Positions 8,385 to 17,699 are shown, counted from the stretch's first letter. The stretch is DNA of 58,075 bases from an uncultured Erysipelotrichaceae bacterium (GCA_944325685.1 CALVBC010000003.1:1-58075); one strand, 5' to 3'. The notes: generated by a model not told the origin, from the letters alone. Translations and numbers: made by a program.

Positions 8385-9638
8385 TTAGTGCACATCTGCA
8401 CCTAGTGCCTTTAATTTCTCCTTGATATGATCATAACCACGATAGATATGGTATGCTCCTTTGATCGTCGTCTGACCTTCCGCAATAAGGGCAGCGATGA
8501 CTAAAGATGCCCCACACCTGAGATCTGTAGCCGTGACAACACTGCCGAATAATGGTGTAGGACCACTGATCGTACTTGAAGCTTCACCGACTTCGATCTC
8601 GGCCCCCATGAGGTTTAATTCATGACAGTGCTTAAAGCGCTCTGGGTAGATCGTCTCATGGACCTTAGAGATGCCAACAGCTTGCGTCATCAAAGCGGTG
8701 AGGGGTTGTTGGAGGTCGGTCGCAAGGCCTGGATATGGTAAGGTCTTGACTTCGATCGGCTTTAAGTCATGACTTTCAAAGACCTCGACAAAATCGACCC
8801 CGATATTCATCTTGACCCCCATCTCTTCAAGCTTCATGAGTAAGCTTTCGATATGTTGTGGGATGACATTTTCGATCTTACAATACTTAGCACAAGCAGC
8901 GGCTAAGATGATATAAGTACCTGCTTCGATGCGATCGGGGATGATCTCATGATAACAGCCACCTAACTTTTCGACGCCATCGATCGTGATCTCACTGGTA
9001 CCAGCACCACGGATCTTAGCCCCCATCTTATTGAGCATCGATGAGACATCGATGATCTCTGGCTCTTTAGCCGCGTTTTCGATCGTCGTCCTGCCTTTAG
9101 CGAAAACTGCAGCCATCATGATATTGATGGTCGCCCCAACAGAGGCGATATCAAGATAGATATTAGCACCCTTTAATTCCTCAGCTTCTAACATATAATA
9201 ACCATCATCGTAATCGATATGAGCACCAAGTGCTTCAAAGCCCTTTAAGTGAAGATCGATCGGTCTTGGCCCTAAATAGCAACCGCCACTCATCTTGATC
9301 TTGACCTTCTTATAGCGACCGAGTAGTGCCCCCATAAAGTAATATGAAGCCCTCAATTTACCGACCGCTTCATCATCTAAGGTGACATTTTGGATCTCGG
9401 TCGGATCGATGATGATGTGGTCATTTTTCTTGGTGACCTTTACATTTAGTGTATTGAGCAAAGTTGCCAAAGCCTTGACATCAGCGATATTCGGGACATC
9501 GAAGATCGTCACGACATCACTAGCTAAGACCGCTGCTGGGATCAGGGCGACAGTCGCATTCTTTGCCCCGCTGATCTTAACGGTACCTTCAAGTTTTTTC
9601 CCGCCATTAATAACTATCGTATCATCTGCCATCTTCAT
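8385..9638 (-). CDS. murA: UDP-N-acetylglucosamine 1-carboxyvinyltransferase
   Basis: First committed step of peptidoglycan precursor synthesis: transfers enolpyruvate from PEP to UDP-GlcNAc in the cytoplasm. The sequence shows the N-terminal GAKNA substrate motif, the active-site Cys120 in GGCYLGPRPID, and the repeated EPSP-synthase-fold modules over 417 residues, the normal length. Cys120 is the residue alkylated by fosfomycin, so this copy should be sensitive. The start overlaps the stop of the upstream HAD gene as ATGA, with GGGGGA before it, showing translational coupling. A second ATG two codons later is an alternative start. Confidence 0.95.
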   Translation of the reverse strand: MKMADDTIVINGGKKLEGTVKISGAKNATVALIPAAVLASDVVTIFDVPNIADVKALATLLNTLNVKVTKKNDHIIIDPTEIQNVTLDDEAVGKLRASYYFMGALLGRYKKVKIKMSGGCYLGPRPIDLHLKGFEALGAHIDYDDGYYMLEAEELKGANIYLDIASVGATINIMMAAVFAKGRTTIENAAKEPEIIDVSSMLNKMGAKIRGAGTSEITIDGVEKLGGCYHEIIPDRIEAGTYIILAAACAKYCKIENVIPQHIESLLMKLEEMGVKMNIGVDFVEVFESHDLKPIEVKTLPYPGLATDLQQPLTALMTQAVGISKVHETIYPERFKHCHELNLMGAEIEVGEASSTISGPTPLFGSVVTATDLRCGASLVIAALIAEGQTTIKGAYHIYRGYDHIKEKLKALGADVH

Positions 9639-10276
9639 TCCCCCAAATATCGATATATATCATGCAGATCGGTAAATAGATGATCTGCCTCTTTTTGTCT
9701 TTCTTTGATATGCTCATTGATCCGCGCTAAGGTATAGACGCCACTACTTTTAGCGGCCCTTATACCGTTTGGTGAATCCTCTATGATCAAACACTCTTCC
9801 TTTTTTAGACCTAATTTATCCATCGCCATTAGATAGATCGTCGGATCAGGTTTTTCTTTAGTATCTTCTGTGCTTGATATATGATCAAACACATCCCCAA
9901 AATGACAATCAGCTATAAAGCGATCGATAAGATCATAACTACTAGCACTGCACAGTGCTAACTTATAGCCCTTGTCTTTTAGATCATATATGATCTCTTT
10001 GACATCAGGATAGATATACTCTTGATAATCGATCACATCTTCTATGCCGAAGTATTCATCATTCATCCTTTTGATAGTATCAAGATCATACTTATCATCT
10101 AATAGCTTTTGTAGGTAGGCATATGTATCAGGCATCGACAAGCCGATGATCGCATATACCTCATCCTTATCACCTTTATATCCTGCTCTTTTGAGCCATT
10201 TATAAGTACCATCACAATAGTAACGCTCACTATCGACTAATGTACCATCCATATCAAATAAGATCCCCTTGATCAT
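9635..10276 (-). CDS. HAD-superfamily phosphatase, beta-phosphoglucomutase-like
   Basis: A 213-residue cytoplasmic HAD hydrolase. Motif I is DMDGTLVDSE (nucleophile Asp8), a helical cap follows, motif II contains LCSASS near residue 110, and motif III/IV is IIEDSPNGIRAA. The cap type matches the beta-phosphoglucomutase/sugar-phosphatase group, but the substrate cannot be read from sequence. It overlaps both neighbours by four bases (ATGA), so it is coupled to the helical protein upstream and to murA downstream. Whether it has a cell-wall role is unknown. Confidence 0.88.
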   Translation of the reverse strand: MIKGILFDMDGTLVDSERYYCDGTYKWLKRAGYKGDKDEVYAIIGLSMPDTYAYLQKLLDDKYDLDTIKRMNDEYFGIEDVIDYQEYIYPDVKEIIYDLKDKGYKLALCSASSYDLIDRFIADCHFGDVFDHISSTEDTKEKPDPTIYLMAMDKLGLKKEECLIIEDSPNGIRAAKSSGVYTLARINEHIKERQKEADHLFTDLHDIYRYLGE

Positions 10277-10914
10277 ATCTTCTCTCCAATATAATAGATG
10301 ACCCCTTCGATGCGGTTTATATAGTAGGCATGGACCATAAATAAAGAAGCTGCCTTATCGTTTTCTTCATTTTTCTCTTCGCTGCCTCTAGCTATCTCAA
10401 TGACACCAGGGACAAGCTTCTGTAGTAAAGATCTTGATACATCAGCCTTTTCATAGTTTGATCTTTCATAAGCATATAATAGATCCACTAGAGCTTTGAC
10501 CTCTAAAGTCACCCCTTCATCATCTTTATCCTTATCAAAATAAGCATTTAGAGCATATAGGACATCTTTGATGTTAAAGATATCACCTTTAGCTGCATAG
10601 ATCTTATTAGCTAAGCCTAAAGCCATCGGTAGATGACCGATATCGATATAGTTCATACAGGCCTCATATAATAGTCTGATATATTGTCTTACCATGATAT
10701 CATCTTTAGTTAGATCAACTTCTTTTGATAGACCTTTAGCTAATATCATCTCTTTTTGATAGCCATCATCATAAAATCTCGATAGTAATGTCAAAGCGTC
10801 TAAGCAATCATCACTTAGCTCATAGGCTTTCTTCAAGATAGCTTTTATCTCTTCTTGGCTCATCCTGATATCGATCGTATCGATCAGGGCCAAGGCTTCA
10901 TAAAGTTTTTCCAT
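10273..10914 (-). CDS. Alpha-helical protein, TPR-like
   Basis: A 213-residue soluble protein, almost entirely helical, with repeated helix pairs that resemble tetratricopeptide-type repeats (for example CLDALTLLSRFYDDG and MALGLANKIYAAKGD). No catalytic motif, signal or membrane segment is visible, and I do not recognise a named family. It heads the murA operon and overlaps the HAD gene by four bases. A TATAAT hexamer ends seven bases before the ATG, so the mRNA is probably leaderless. It may be a scaffold protein; this is only a guess. Confidence 0.7.
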   Translation of the reverse strand: MEKLYEALALIDTIDIRMSQEEIKAILKKAYELSDDCLDALTLLSRFYDDGYQKEMILAKGLSKEVDLTKDDIMVRQYIRLLYEACMNYIDIGHLPMALGLANKIYAAKGDIFNIKDVLYALNAYFDKDKDDEGVTLEVKALVDLLYAYERSNYEKADVSRSLLQKLVPGVIEIARGSEEKNEENDKAASLFMVHAYYINRIEGVIYYIGEKI

Positions 10915-10921
10915 CGCTAAT

Positions 10922-10927
10922 ATTATA
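10922..10927 (-). promoter_or_regulatory. -10 element placing a leaderless start (murA operon)
   Basis: TATAAT on the minus strand, preceded by TTG, seven bases before the ATG at 10914. No Shine-Dalgarno sequence fits between. Confidence 0.55.
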
Positions 10928-10946
10928 CAAATTATAAAGCCAAGAT

Positions 10947-10968
10947 AAAAGGGTCCAAATAGACCCTA
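10947..10968 (-). terminator. Terminator after ftsH operon
   Basis: Stem GGGTC/GACCC followed on the minus strand by TTTTATC; it overlaps the stop codon of the DUF308-like gene. Confidence 0.65.
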
Positions 10969-11475
10969 AATATCCAAAGTCAAGATCATCTCGATCCCCA
11001 TCAAGATGATATCGATACTGATGACAAGCTCACTAAAGCCAAATGATATATATGGCATGATAAACATGAAGATGCATAAGATGATAGAAATGACATCGAC
11101 GATGATCGCTATGCGCTCTTTTATATCTTTGTGTCTAATACTAAGATCAGCTACTTTAGCGATATGATGAGCTAATAGCCATAGTGGGATGACCAAAGCT
11201 AATACAGTTATATTACTTCCTGGATAGACAAATAAGCTGATCGCACACATGATGATGACGATAGAACATACCAAGATGATCATCGACCTGATATCGGTAT
11301 AGCGCTCATTTTGACAATAGATCATGATATCAAAGATGCCAGATACTAAAGCCACAAGTGCTACAAAGCGCATATAGCCATCAAGCATATTAGGATATAT
11401 GATGATCATGATCCCTAAGATGATGGATACAAGCGCAAAGATAGACCTTAAGATATCAGACTTTTTCATAGCCAT
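10966..11475 (-). CDS. Membrane protein, HdeD/DUF308-like
   Basis: A 169-residue integral membrane protein with about six hydrophobic helices arranged as three pairs, each pair ending in a Tyr-Pro or Met-Pro turn (IIIYPNML, FVYPGSN, FIMPYIS). This threefold repeat of short helices is typical of the HdeD/DUF308 family, whose role in Bacillota is unknown. It overlaps the end of ftsH by 20 bases and is thus co-translated with it. It could be a partner or substrate of FtsH, but nothing shows this. Confidence 0.72.
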   Translation of the reverse strand: MAMKKSDILRSIFALVSIILGIMIIIYPNMLDGYMRFVALVALVSGIFDIMIYCQNERYTDIRSMIILVCSIVIIMCAISLFVYPGSNITVLALVIPLWLLAHHIAKVADLSIRHKDIKERIAIIVDVISIILCIFMFIMPYISFGFSELVISIDIILMGIEMILTLDI

Positions 11476-13291
11476 CCTTATTTAATATATCCATGAATTC
11501 TTTACCGGTGATCGTCTCTTTATCGTACAAGAACTTAGCTAATTCATCGAGTTTAGCTTTATTGTCGCTTAAGATCTTGATCGCCTTTTCATGGGCTTCC
11601 TTTACGATCTTGATCACTAGATCATCGATCTTAGTAGCTGTCTCATTACTACAAGCCAAGGATGTATCACCACCAAGATACCTATCATTCACTGTCTCTA
11701 AGGCCACCATATCGAAGTCATCAGACATACCATACCGTGATATCATTGTCCGGGCAAGCTTAGTAGCCTGTTCAATATCGTTAGAAGCACCGGTAGTGAT
11801 ACTATTAAAGGCTACTTCTTCGGCTGCTCTACCACCAGTTAAGGTACATATCTTATTCATGAGCTCTTCTTTATTCAAGAGGTTCTTTTGCCCCTCATCG
11901 ACCTGCATCGTATAACCAAGGGCCCCACTGGTACGGGGGATGATCGTGATCTTTTGAACAGGGGCACTATTAGTCTGTAAGGCTGCCACTAAGGCATGAC
12001 CGATCTCATGATATGAGACGATCAGTTTTTCATGGTCTGATAAGATCGCATTTTTCTTTTGATAACCAGCGATGACGACTTCGATCGATTCTTCAAGGTC
12101 TGATTGGCTGACTTTGTCACGCTTATCTCTGACCGCTCTTAAAGCCGCTTCATTGATGATATTGGCCAGTTCGGCACCACTGGCGCCAGCAGCCATCCTA
12201 GCGATGATACCATAGTCGACACCGTCTTCGACCTTGATATTTTGGGCATGGACTTTTAAGATCGCTTCCCTTCCTTTAAGGTCAGGTAATTCGACCGGTA
12301 CCCTTCTATCAAATCGACCAGGACGCGTTAAGGCGGCATCTAAAGCTTCGGGCCTATTGGTCGCCGCTAAGATGATGACACCGGTATTATCTTCAAATCC
12401 ATCCATCTCCGTTAATAGCTGATTGAGGGTCTGTTCCCTTTCATCATTGCCACCTAAATTAGAGGCATTGCGCTTTTGACCGATCGCATCGATCTCATCG
12501 ATAAAGACGATACAAGGGGCTTTCTCTTTGGCTTGTTTGAAGAGGTCACGGACCTTAGAAGCGCCCATACCGACAAACATCTCAACGAATTCTGAGCCTG
12601 AGATCGAAAAGAATGGCACATTAGCTTCACCAGCTACCGCCTTCGCCAACATGGTCTTACCTGTTCCTGGTGGGCCAACTAGTAAGATGCCCTTAGGCAT
12701 CCTAGCCCCGATCTTGCGATATTTATCCGGGTCATGCATATAGTCGACGATCTCAGATAGGGATTCCTTAGCTTCATCTTCACCAGCCACATCCTTAAAC
12801 ATGATGCCCTTGACACCTTTGACATAGACCTTGGCATTAGACTTGCCAAGGTTAAAGTTCATCGAGTTTTTACCACCTAACTGTTTCATCATGCGCTTGT
12901 TGATGAAGTAGCCGATGATCATGAAGATGACGATCGGTAGGATATAGGAAAGTAAGATCGTGATGAAAGGTGAAGCTGGCTCTTCGATATCCCTGGTGAA
13001 CTTAGCTGAGCTTTCATGGAGCCTTTCACTTAAGGTCGGGTCTTCCATCGGTGTCGTCCGATAGATCTTCTCTTCATCTTTGAGGGTATACAGGATCTCA
13101 TAATCACCGATACTGACTTCATCGATCGCATCTTCATCGATCTTGTCCATAAATGTCCCATAGTCGACCCTGGTGATCGCTGCTGAAGACAATGATGGCG
13201 TGATCAAAAGATTGAAAGTGGAGATGATGAGGATGACGATCACAAAATAGTATATCAGTGGCTTTTTATCCGGTTCTTTTATCTCATTCAT
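11456..13291 (-). CDS. ftsH: ATP-dependent zinc metalloprotease FtsH
   Basis: Membrane-anchored AAA+ protease that degrades misfolded membrane and regulatory proteins. Two transmembrane segments (about 11-30 and 108-130) flank an extracytoplasmic domain. The AAA module has Walker A GPPGTGKT (206-213), Walker B FIDEID (263-268) and the second region of homology with RPGRFDRR. The zinc site HEIGH is at 428-432. The C-terminus is short, giving 611 residues. It overlaps the preceding 106-residue gene by 8 bases and the following membrane gene by 20. Confidence 0.97.
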   Translation of the reverse strand: MNEIKEPDKKPLIYYFVIVILIISTFNLLITPSLSSAAITRVDYGTFMDKIDEDAIDEVSIGDYEILYTLKDEEKIYRTTPMEDPTLSERLHESSAKFTRDIEEPASPFITILLSYILPIVIFMIIGYFINKRMMKQLGGKNSMNFNLGKSNAKVYVKGVKGIMFKDVAGEDEAKESLSEIVDYMHDPDKYRKIGARMPKGILLVGPPGTGKTMLAKAVAGEANVPFFSISGSEFVEMFVGMGASKVRDLFKQAKEKAPCIVFIDEIDAIGQKRNASNLGGNDEREQTLNQLLTEMDGFEDNTGVIILAATNRPEALDAALTRPGRFDRRVPVELPDLKGREAILKVHAQNIKVEDGVDYGIIARMAAGASGAELANIINEAALRAVRDKRDKVSQSDLEESIEVVIAGYQKKNAILSDHEKLIVSYHEIGHALVAALQTNSAPVQKITIIPRTSGALGYTMQVDEGQKNLLNKEELMNKICTLTGGRAAEEVAFNSITTGASNDIEQATKLARTMISRYGMSDDFDMVALETVNDRYLGGDTSLACSNETATKIDDLVIKIVKEAHEKAIKILSDNKAKLDELAKFLYDKETITGKEFMDILNKDGYEKV

Positions 13292-13604
13292 CTGCTTGCT
13301 CCTTTAATTCAAGGTGTAAAAGATGGGCATAAGCACTAGCGATAAAAGCCAAATCGACAGCATATTCAGCTAGTAGCGCTAAAGCTTCTTTATCCTGAGG
13401 CTTCTTTAAAGCATTAAAAGCCTTCATACACTCCCTATAGACGATCACATATTCGATGATATCTTGATTCTTATTGTGACTAAGACGATCATAGAATAGG
13501 TCACATTCCTTTTGATAAAGCTCTTTAGCTTCATCTAGATCTTGATCTTCTAGCTTTTTGATATCATCGTGCATCTCGTCGTATTTGATCTTAAGCGTAT
13601 CCAT
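13284..13604 (-). CDS. Small helical protein upstream of ftsH, unknown
   Basis: A 106-residue soluble, strongly acidic and helical protein, likely coiled-coil or helical bundle (MHDDIKKLEDQDLDEAKELY). It has no signal peptide or known motif, and I do not recognise a family. GAGG seven bases before ATG supports the start, and TATGAT upstream is a plausible -10. It is the first gene of a three-gene operon with ftsH (8-base overlap) and the DUF308-like protein. Confidence 0.65.
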   Translation of the reverse strand: MDTLKIKYDEMHDDIKKLEDQDLDEAKELYQKECDLFYDRLSHNKNQDIIEYVIVYRECMKAFNALKKPQDKEALALLAEYAVDLAFIASAYAHLLHLELKEQADE

Positions 13605-13634
13605 CTTTTTACCTCGCTATGATCATACTCATAA

Positions 13635-13668
13635 ATAAAAAAAGATACCATTATCAATATCTGGTATC
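13635..13668 (-). terminator. Terminator after TetR gene
   Basis: Stem GATACCA/TGGTATC with an 11-base loop, followed on the minus strand by TTTTTTT. Confidence 0.75.
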
Positions 13669-13698
13669 TGTCTTTACACTTTGACCGATTTGTAATGA

Positions 13699-14202
13699 TC
13701 AAGTCAATTCCTTATAGATGATATTAGCGATCTTATCGATATACTTGATATCATCTTCATCCAGTGACTTGATAAGCCCGATCAGGGCACTAGCGTGATA
13801 TCTGACGATCACATCGATCTCAAAGACGCTCTTATCGATATAGAGCTTACGATTTTTGATCGCTTCTTGAAATAGTGAATAGACATGTTCATCAAAGATA
13901 TTGGCGATCTCGTCACGGTAATTGGTCTTAAGACCACCTTCGATATAAGGCCTTACCTGATAGCCCATGAGCAGTAGATACTTGATCGCTGTCTCTTTGT
14001 CACTTAGATCGATGCGTTTCTTTAGTTCATCCTTGCCTCTTTCTAATATCCATCTAAAAAGATCGGGGATATCTTCAAAGTGGTAGTAAAAGGTCTGTCT
14101 TGTGATATTACATGACTCCACGATATCGGTGACCGTTAACTTCTTAGAATCAGCAAGTAGCTTTAGACAAGCTTCAGCGATCGTCTTTTTCATGTCGGAC
14201 AT
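13699..14202 (-). CDS. TetR-family transcriptional regulator
   Basis: A 167-residue DNA-binding regulator. The N-terminal helix-turn-helix is clear (LTVTDIVESCNITRQTFYYHF), and the C-terminal half matches the short ligand-binding domain of the DhaS-like TetR group. The start MSDMKK is preferred over an ATG-less upstream extension because TATCAT lies exactly six bases before it. It is a single gene between ftsH and fba operons with its own terminator; the target genes are unknown, and it does not sit divergently to an obvious partner. Confidence 0.85.
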   Translation of the reverse strand: MSDMKKTIAEACLKLLADSKKLTVTDIVESCNITRQTFYYHFEDIPDLFRWILERGKDELKKRIDLSDKETAIKYLLLMGYQVRPYIEGGLKTNYRDEIANIFDEHVYSLFQEAIKNRKLYIDKSVFEIDVIVRYHASALIGLIKSLDEDDIKYIDKIANIIYKELT

Positions 14203-14208
14203 GACATG

Positions 14209-14214
14209 ATGATA
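14209..14214 (-). promoter_or_regulatory. -10 element placing a leaderless start (TetR)
   Basis: TATCAT on the minus strand, six bases before the ATG at 14202; no Shine-Dalgarno sequence is present. Confidence 0.4.
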
Positions 14215-14231
14215 ACACAAATAAAGCCACT

Positions 14232-14253
14232 AAAAAAGGCTCCGAAGAGCCTT
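14232..14253 (-). terminator. Terminator after fba
   Basis: Stem AAGGCTC/GAGCCTT with a TTCG tetraloop on the minus strand and a run of T after it: a textbook terminator. Confidence 0.9.
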
Positions 14254-14261
14254 GATCCTTA

Positions 14262-15125
14262 TTAAGCCTTATTAGCTGAGCCGAATTCTTCGACCATTGA
14301 TTTACATTTAGCAACGATCGCATCAGCACCTGGTGCTAGTAATTTACGTGGGTCATAACCTTTGCCCTCGACATCCTTACCAGCTTCGATGTATTTACGC
14401 GTAGCTGCCGCAAATTCAAGTTGAAGTTCAGTGTTGACATTGATCTTTGATACACCTAGTGAGATAGCCTTTAAGATCTGATCTTTAGGGATACCACTAC
14501 CACCGTGTAAGACAAGTGGTGTTCCTTCACATGCTTTTTGGACTTCACTTAATACTTCAAAGTTTAGGCCTTTCCAATCAGCTGGATATTTACCATGGAT
14601 ATTACCGATACCAGCAGCTAAGAAATCACAACCTAAGTCGTTGATGCGTTTGCATTCTGCAGGATCTGCGACTTCACCATTAGATGTGACACCATCTTCG
14701 GTACCACCGATACCACCGACTTCACATTCAACGCTGATGCCCTTTGAATGAGCATATTCGATGATCTCTTTTGATTTAGCGATATTTTCATCGATGTCAT
14801 AGTGTGATCCATCAAACATGACTGATGTGAAACCTGCTTCGATACAAGCTTTAGCACCTTCATATGTACCATGGTCTAAGTGTAGAGCTACTGGTACAGT
14901 GATACCCATTTGATCATGGATATTCTTGACCATATCCGCAACAGTCTTGAAACCACACATATACTTAGCTGCACCTTCTGATACACCTAAGATGACTGGT
15001 GACTTCATCTCTTCACAAGCTTTTAAGACTGCTTTAGTCCACTCTAAGTTATTGATATTGAATTGAGCAACAGCATAGTGACCTTCATGTGCTTTCTTCA
15101 ACATCTCTGTAGCATTTACTAACAT
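14262..15125 (-). CDS. fba: Class II fructose-bisphosphate aldolase
   Basis: Zinc-dependent cleavage of fructose-1,6-bisphosphate to glyceraldehyde-3-phosphate and dihydroxyacetone phosphate in glycolysis. Zinc ligands and active site are seen in LHLDHGTYEGA, GNIHGKYPADW and LHGGSGIP. The ATG start (MLVNATEML) is chosen over an in-frame TTG three codons earlier, because that TTG would sit two bases from the GGGAGG site and the ATG gives the family N-terminus. The length is then 287 residues, normal for the family. It has its own promoter region and a strong terminator. Confidence 0.96.
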   Translation of the reverse strand: MLVNATEMLKKAHEGHYAVAQFNINNLEWTKAVLKACEEMKSPVILGVSEGAAKYMCGFKTVADMVKNIHDQMGITVPVALHLDHGTYEGAKACIEAGFTSVMFDGSHYDIDENIAKSKEIIEYAHSKGISVECEVGGIGGTEDGVTSNGEVADPAECKRINDLGCDFLAAGIGNIHGKYPADWKGLNFEVLSEVQKACEGTPLVLHGGSGIPKDQILKAISLGVSKINVNTELQLEFAAATRKYIEAGKDVEGKGYDPRKLLAPGADAIVAKCKSMVEEFGSANKA

Positions 15126-15195
15126 GACTAACAATTCCTCCCTTTAGTGACTATATTTTACACCCTTTCGATAGTGTCTTCAATTAGATATAGCG

Positions 15196-15483
15196 CTATT
15201 GGCCTTGGATACTAAGAAGCTTTTCATAGAAGGCATCTTTTTGGGCCATGAATTCATCGTAGGTGATGTAGTCACCTTTGTAATTGACTAAAAAGGCATC
15301 ACGCGCTTTTACGATGGCTTGTTTTTGTTTAACGCTACAATTAGAGAAGGAATCGTTATTTTCATCATATGTGCATGATCCTAATGTGGCGATCCTATTA
15401 GTCCAATCGTATTCAACAACATCCTTTTTCCATCGTTTTCGTATTATAGAAATTGTATAGGAATGATCCTTCGTTAAAATCAT
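15196..15483 (-). pseudogene. Detached C-terminal part of the neighbouring lipoprotein
   Basis: This 95-codon frame overlaps the end of the lipoprotein gene by 71 bases and has no ribosome binding site of its own. If one A is removed from the A5 run at 15425-15429 (minus strand), the lipoprotein reads on through TMEKDVVEYDWTN into the last 75 codons of this frame, giving a continuous 309-residue protein. The simplest view is a one-base insertion that split one gene; a sequencing error or slippage during expression are the alternatives. Visible content: two cysteines (GSCTYDE, SNCSVKQ) and a helical C-terminus. Confidence 0.65.
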
Positions 15484-16126
15484 AGATAGGTACTATAGAA
15501 TCATCAAAACCTGGTGCACCATATACAAACGACACATCGATCGTTTCGCGATCGAAATTTGTAAATGTTTCTTCGCTAAAAAGATCATCTAATCCATCTA
15601 CCTTTGTGATCTTATCGGGATCAAATCTATTGATGCTCTCTTCGCTAACATAGCCTATTTCTTCTAAAACCTCTAACAGAGGTCTCAGTTCTTCATGACC
15701 ATATCCTTGTGGATCATTAGGATCAGATCGCTCTATCAAATGATCATCGATCTTCTCATAGTCAAATCCTCTTTCGAGCGTATGATCACCGAAATAGATG
15801 GTATAGTATTTCTCTATTACAGGCGCATCATCAAAACTTTCGATCAGATCAGCAGAGCGTAATGCTTCTGTAAAGCGCGATAGAAGTTCCTTATCAGAAA
15901 TAGTAACTTCTGACCCATCGACATATTCGACCCTTATCTCATCTAATGACTCTAAAGCATCTAAAAAAGCAAAGGGATCATTTGGATCTAAAGATAGGGT
16001 AGGTGTAACTTCGACGACATCTGTCGGTGATGATGTATCACTGGGGCTGTTCTTTTCTTCTTTACTACAACCACTAAAGACAGATATAGTCAATAAAATG
16101 ACTATCATGATTCTAAGATATTTCAT
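15413..16126 (-). CDS. Lipoprotein of unknown function, frameshifted
   Basis: A secreted, membrane-anchored lipoprotein: a short hydrophobic signal ends in the lipobox FSGC (Cys20), followed by a Ser/Thr/Pro linker and an acidic domain. AGGAG six bases before the ATG fixes the start. The frame stops at residue 237 with an unusual GCC tail directly after an A5 run, whereas the neighbouring frame continues for 75 more codons, so this is probably the N-terminal three quarters of a 309-residue protein. No family is recognised. It stands alone between ispF and fba. Confidence 0.7.
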   Translation of the reverse strand: MKYLRIMIVILLTISVFSGCSKEEKNSPSDTSSPTDVVEVTPTLSLDPNDPFAFLDALESLDEIRVEYVDGSEVTISDKELLSRFTEALRSADLIESFDDAPVIEKYYTIYFGDHTLERGFDYEKIDDHLIERSDPNDPQGYGHEELRPLLEVLEEIGYVSEESINRFDPDKITKVDGLDDLFSEETFTNFDRETIDVSFVYGAPGFDDSIVPIYDFNEGSFLYNFYNTKTMEKGCC

Positions 16127-16189
16127 ATGCTTCTCCTATGTTTATGATCAATATCGTAGATCGATTTCTATATACTCATTTTACCACGC

Positions 16190-16222
16190 AAAAAAAGAAA
16201 CAACCCTTCATAGATCGTTTCC
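16190..16222 (-). terminator. Terminator after ispF
   Basis: Short stem GGAAAC/GTTTCT with a wide loop, followed on the minus strand by seven T. Confidence 0.5.
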
Positions 16223-16237
16223 TATAAACCGCAATAA

Positions 16238-16711
16238 CTATCTTTCGATCAATACCACAGCTTGTGCTTTCGCCCCTTTTCTTTCCCCGATAAAACCTAA
16301 GCCTTCAGCACAGGTCGCTTTGACATTGACCTGATCGACATCGATCTTTAGATGATCAGATATATTCTCACGCATCTTATCGATATATGGGGCTAATTTG
16401 GGCTTTTCGATCATGACTAAACTGTCGATATTAACGACATGATAACCATTATCCTTTAATAACATATAGGTCTCATCTAATAAGATCAGTGATGATATCC
16501 CTTTATACTTATCATCTTTATCACTAAAGTGCTTACCGATATCATATAGTCCCATCGCTCCGATCAGGGCTTCAATGATCGCATGTAATAATACATCCGC
16601 ATCAGAATGCCCCAATAGTCCTAGGTCACTCTCTATCTTGACCCCACCTAATATGAGATCTCTTCCTTCTACTAGACGATGGATATCTTCAGATTGGCCA
16701 ATACGGATCAT
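16238..16711 (-). CDS. ispF: 2-C-methyl-D-erythritol 2,4-cyclodiphosphate synthase
   Basis: Makes the cyclic diphosphate intermediate of the MEP isoprenoid pathway. The metal ligands Asp9 and His11 (SEDIHR) and His43 (GHSDADVLLHAI) are present, and the C-terminal NVKATCAEGLGFIG matches the family; 157 residues is the normal length. It overlaps the upstream HAD gene by 23 bases and is co-translated from the same, probably leaderless, transcript. Presence of this enzyme implies that the organism uses the MEP rather than the mevalonate route. Confidence 0.96.
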   Translation of the reverse strand: MIRIGQSEDIHRLVEGRDLILGGVKIESDLGLLGHSDADVLLHAIIEALIGAMGLYDIGKHFSDKDDKYKGISSLILLDETYMLLKDNGYHVVNIDSLVMIEKPKLAPYIDKMRENISDHLKIDVDQVNVKATCAEGLGFIGERKGAKAQAVVLIER

Positions 16712-17327
16712 TTACTACCTCCCTTATATCATCATAGACATGACTTGTCTTACGCAATAATATATCCTTAGCTTGATGACCATTAGAAACTAATATGCAT
16801 TTGATATTTAGCGCATCAGCTACCTCAAGATCATGTAAGGTATCACCCACAAAGACATATTCACCCTTTTCTTGTCTTTGCATCCACTCTTTAGCGATAT
16901 AAACCTTACTTGAAGCATAGATATCATCGATCCCTAAGATCTCATCAAATAGATCGGTAATACCTAAATCATCACATTGTATCTTCAGTTTATCAAGCCT
17001 TGATGCGCTTAATAAGATATTACGGATACCTTGTCTTTTATTATCCGATAACTGTTCTTTGATACCTGGATATAGATGATAACTGCCTTTATTAGCTTCA
17101 TATACATCCATCCATTCATTACCGACCACTTTAAAATCGAGCTTGTCAAAATCAAAGCCGACTCTCTTATAATAGTCGATCACTGGAAAACCAAAGACCT
17201 TTCTGTATTCCTCTTTTGTCAGATGGTCACGGTCTAAATACTTGTCGATCATCGCATTGATGGCGATGATACCAGTATCGACATCATCTAATATCGTACC
17301 ATTAAAATCATATATAACTGTCTTCAT
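16689..17327 (-). CDS. HAD-superfamily hydrolase
   Basis: A 212-residue phosphatase-like protein. Motif I is DFNGTILDD (Asp7 and Asn9, where the second Asp of DxD is replaced by Asn), and motif III/IV is FVGDTLHDLEVA. The Asn replacement of the general acid position occurs in some HAD members, but could weaken phosphatase activity. The substrate is unknown. It is the first gene of an operon with ispF. TATAAT ends exactly six bases before ATG, so the mRNA is predicted to be leaderless. Confidence 0.85.
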   Translation of the reverse strand: MKTVIYDFNGTILDDVDTGIIAINAMIDKYLDRDHLTKEEYRKVFGFPVIDYYKRVGFDFDKLDFKVVGNEWMDVYEANKGSYHLYPGIKEQLSDNKRQGIRNILLSASRLDKLKIQCDDLGITDLFDEILGIDDIYASSKVYIAKEWMQRQEKGEYVFVGDTLHDLEVADALNIKCILVSNGHQAKDILLRKTSHVYDDIREVVNDPYWPI

Positions 17328-17333
17328 GGGTCA

Positions 17334-17339
17334 ATTATA
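17334..17339 (-). promoter_or_regulatory. -10 element placing a leaderless start (HAD-ispF)
   Basis: Perfect TATAAT on the minus strand, preceded by TTG, with six bases (TGACCC) to the ATG at 17327. The upstream bases are the 3' end of rpoE. Confidence 0.65.
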
Positions 17340-17351
17340 CAAAAAAAGAGG

Positions 17352-17699
17352 CTAATAATCCTCTTCTTCACTTTCACGATCGATCTCTTCTTCCTCTTCT
17401 TCGCCTAAGAATTCCTTCTCTTCTTCATCATCACCTTCATCGTCGCTGTCCTGCAGTTCCCTGTAGGTGTCTTCGAATTTGTAGCGCTTTTTGAGGTCCC
17501 ACTTATTATCAGCCTGTTGGATGAAACGCGGATCTAAAGACATGTCACCATAGAAAGCCCCGATCTTAGATGTGATCTCAGCTTCGGTCAAGCCAGCTAC
17601 TTCGCTGACTTCCGTAAACAAGTTCTTAAATGGTACCGGTTTTCTTTTCTTGGATAAGATATCATATGCGATATCGACTAATGCTTTTCTTTTTGTCAT
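17352..17699 (-). CDS. rpoE: RNA polymerase delta subunit
   Basis: Delta subunit of Bacilli RNA polymerase, which raises transcription specificity and speeds enzyme recycling. The N-terminal HARE-HTH domain (about 1-80, with LVDIAYDIL and FYGDMSLDPRF) is followed by a highly acidic, unstructured tail of Glu and Asp, as in Bacillus RpoE, though the tail is shorter (115 residues in total against about 170). It overlaps the YwiB-like gene by four bases. It is the best lineage marker in the window for Bacilli sensu lato. Confidence 0.93.
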   Translation of the reverse strand: MTKRKALVDIAYDILSKKRKPVPFKNLFTEVSEVAGLTEAEITSKIGAFYGDMSLDPRFIQQADNKWDLKKRYKFEDTYRELQDSDDEGDDEEEKEFLGEEEEEEIDRESEEEDY

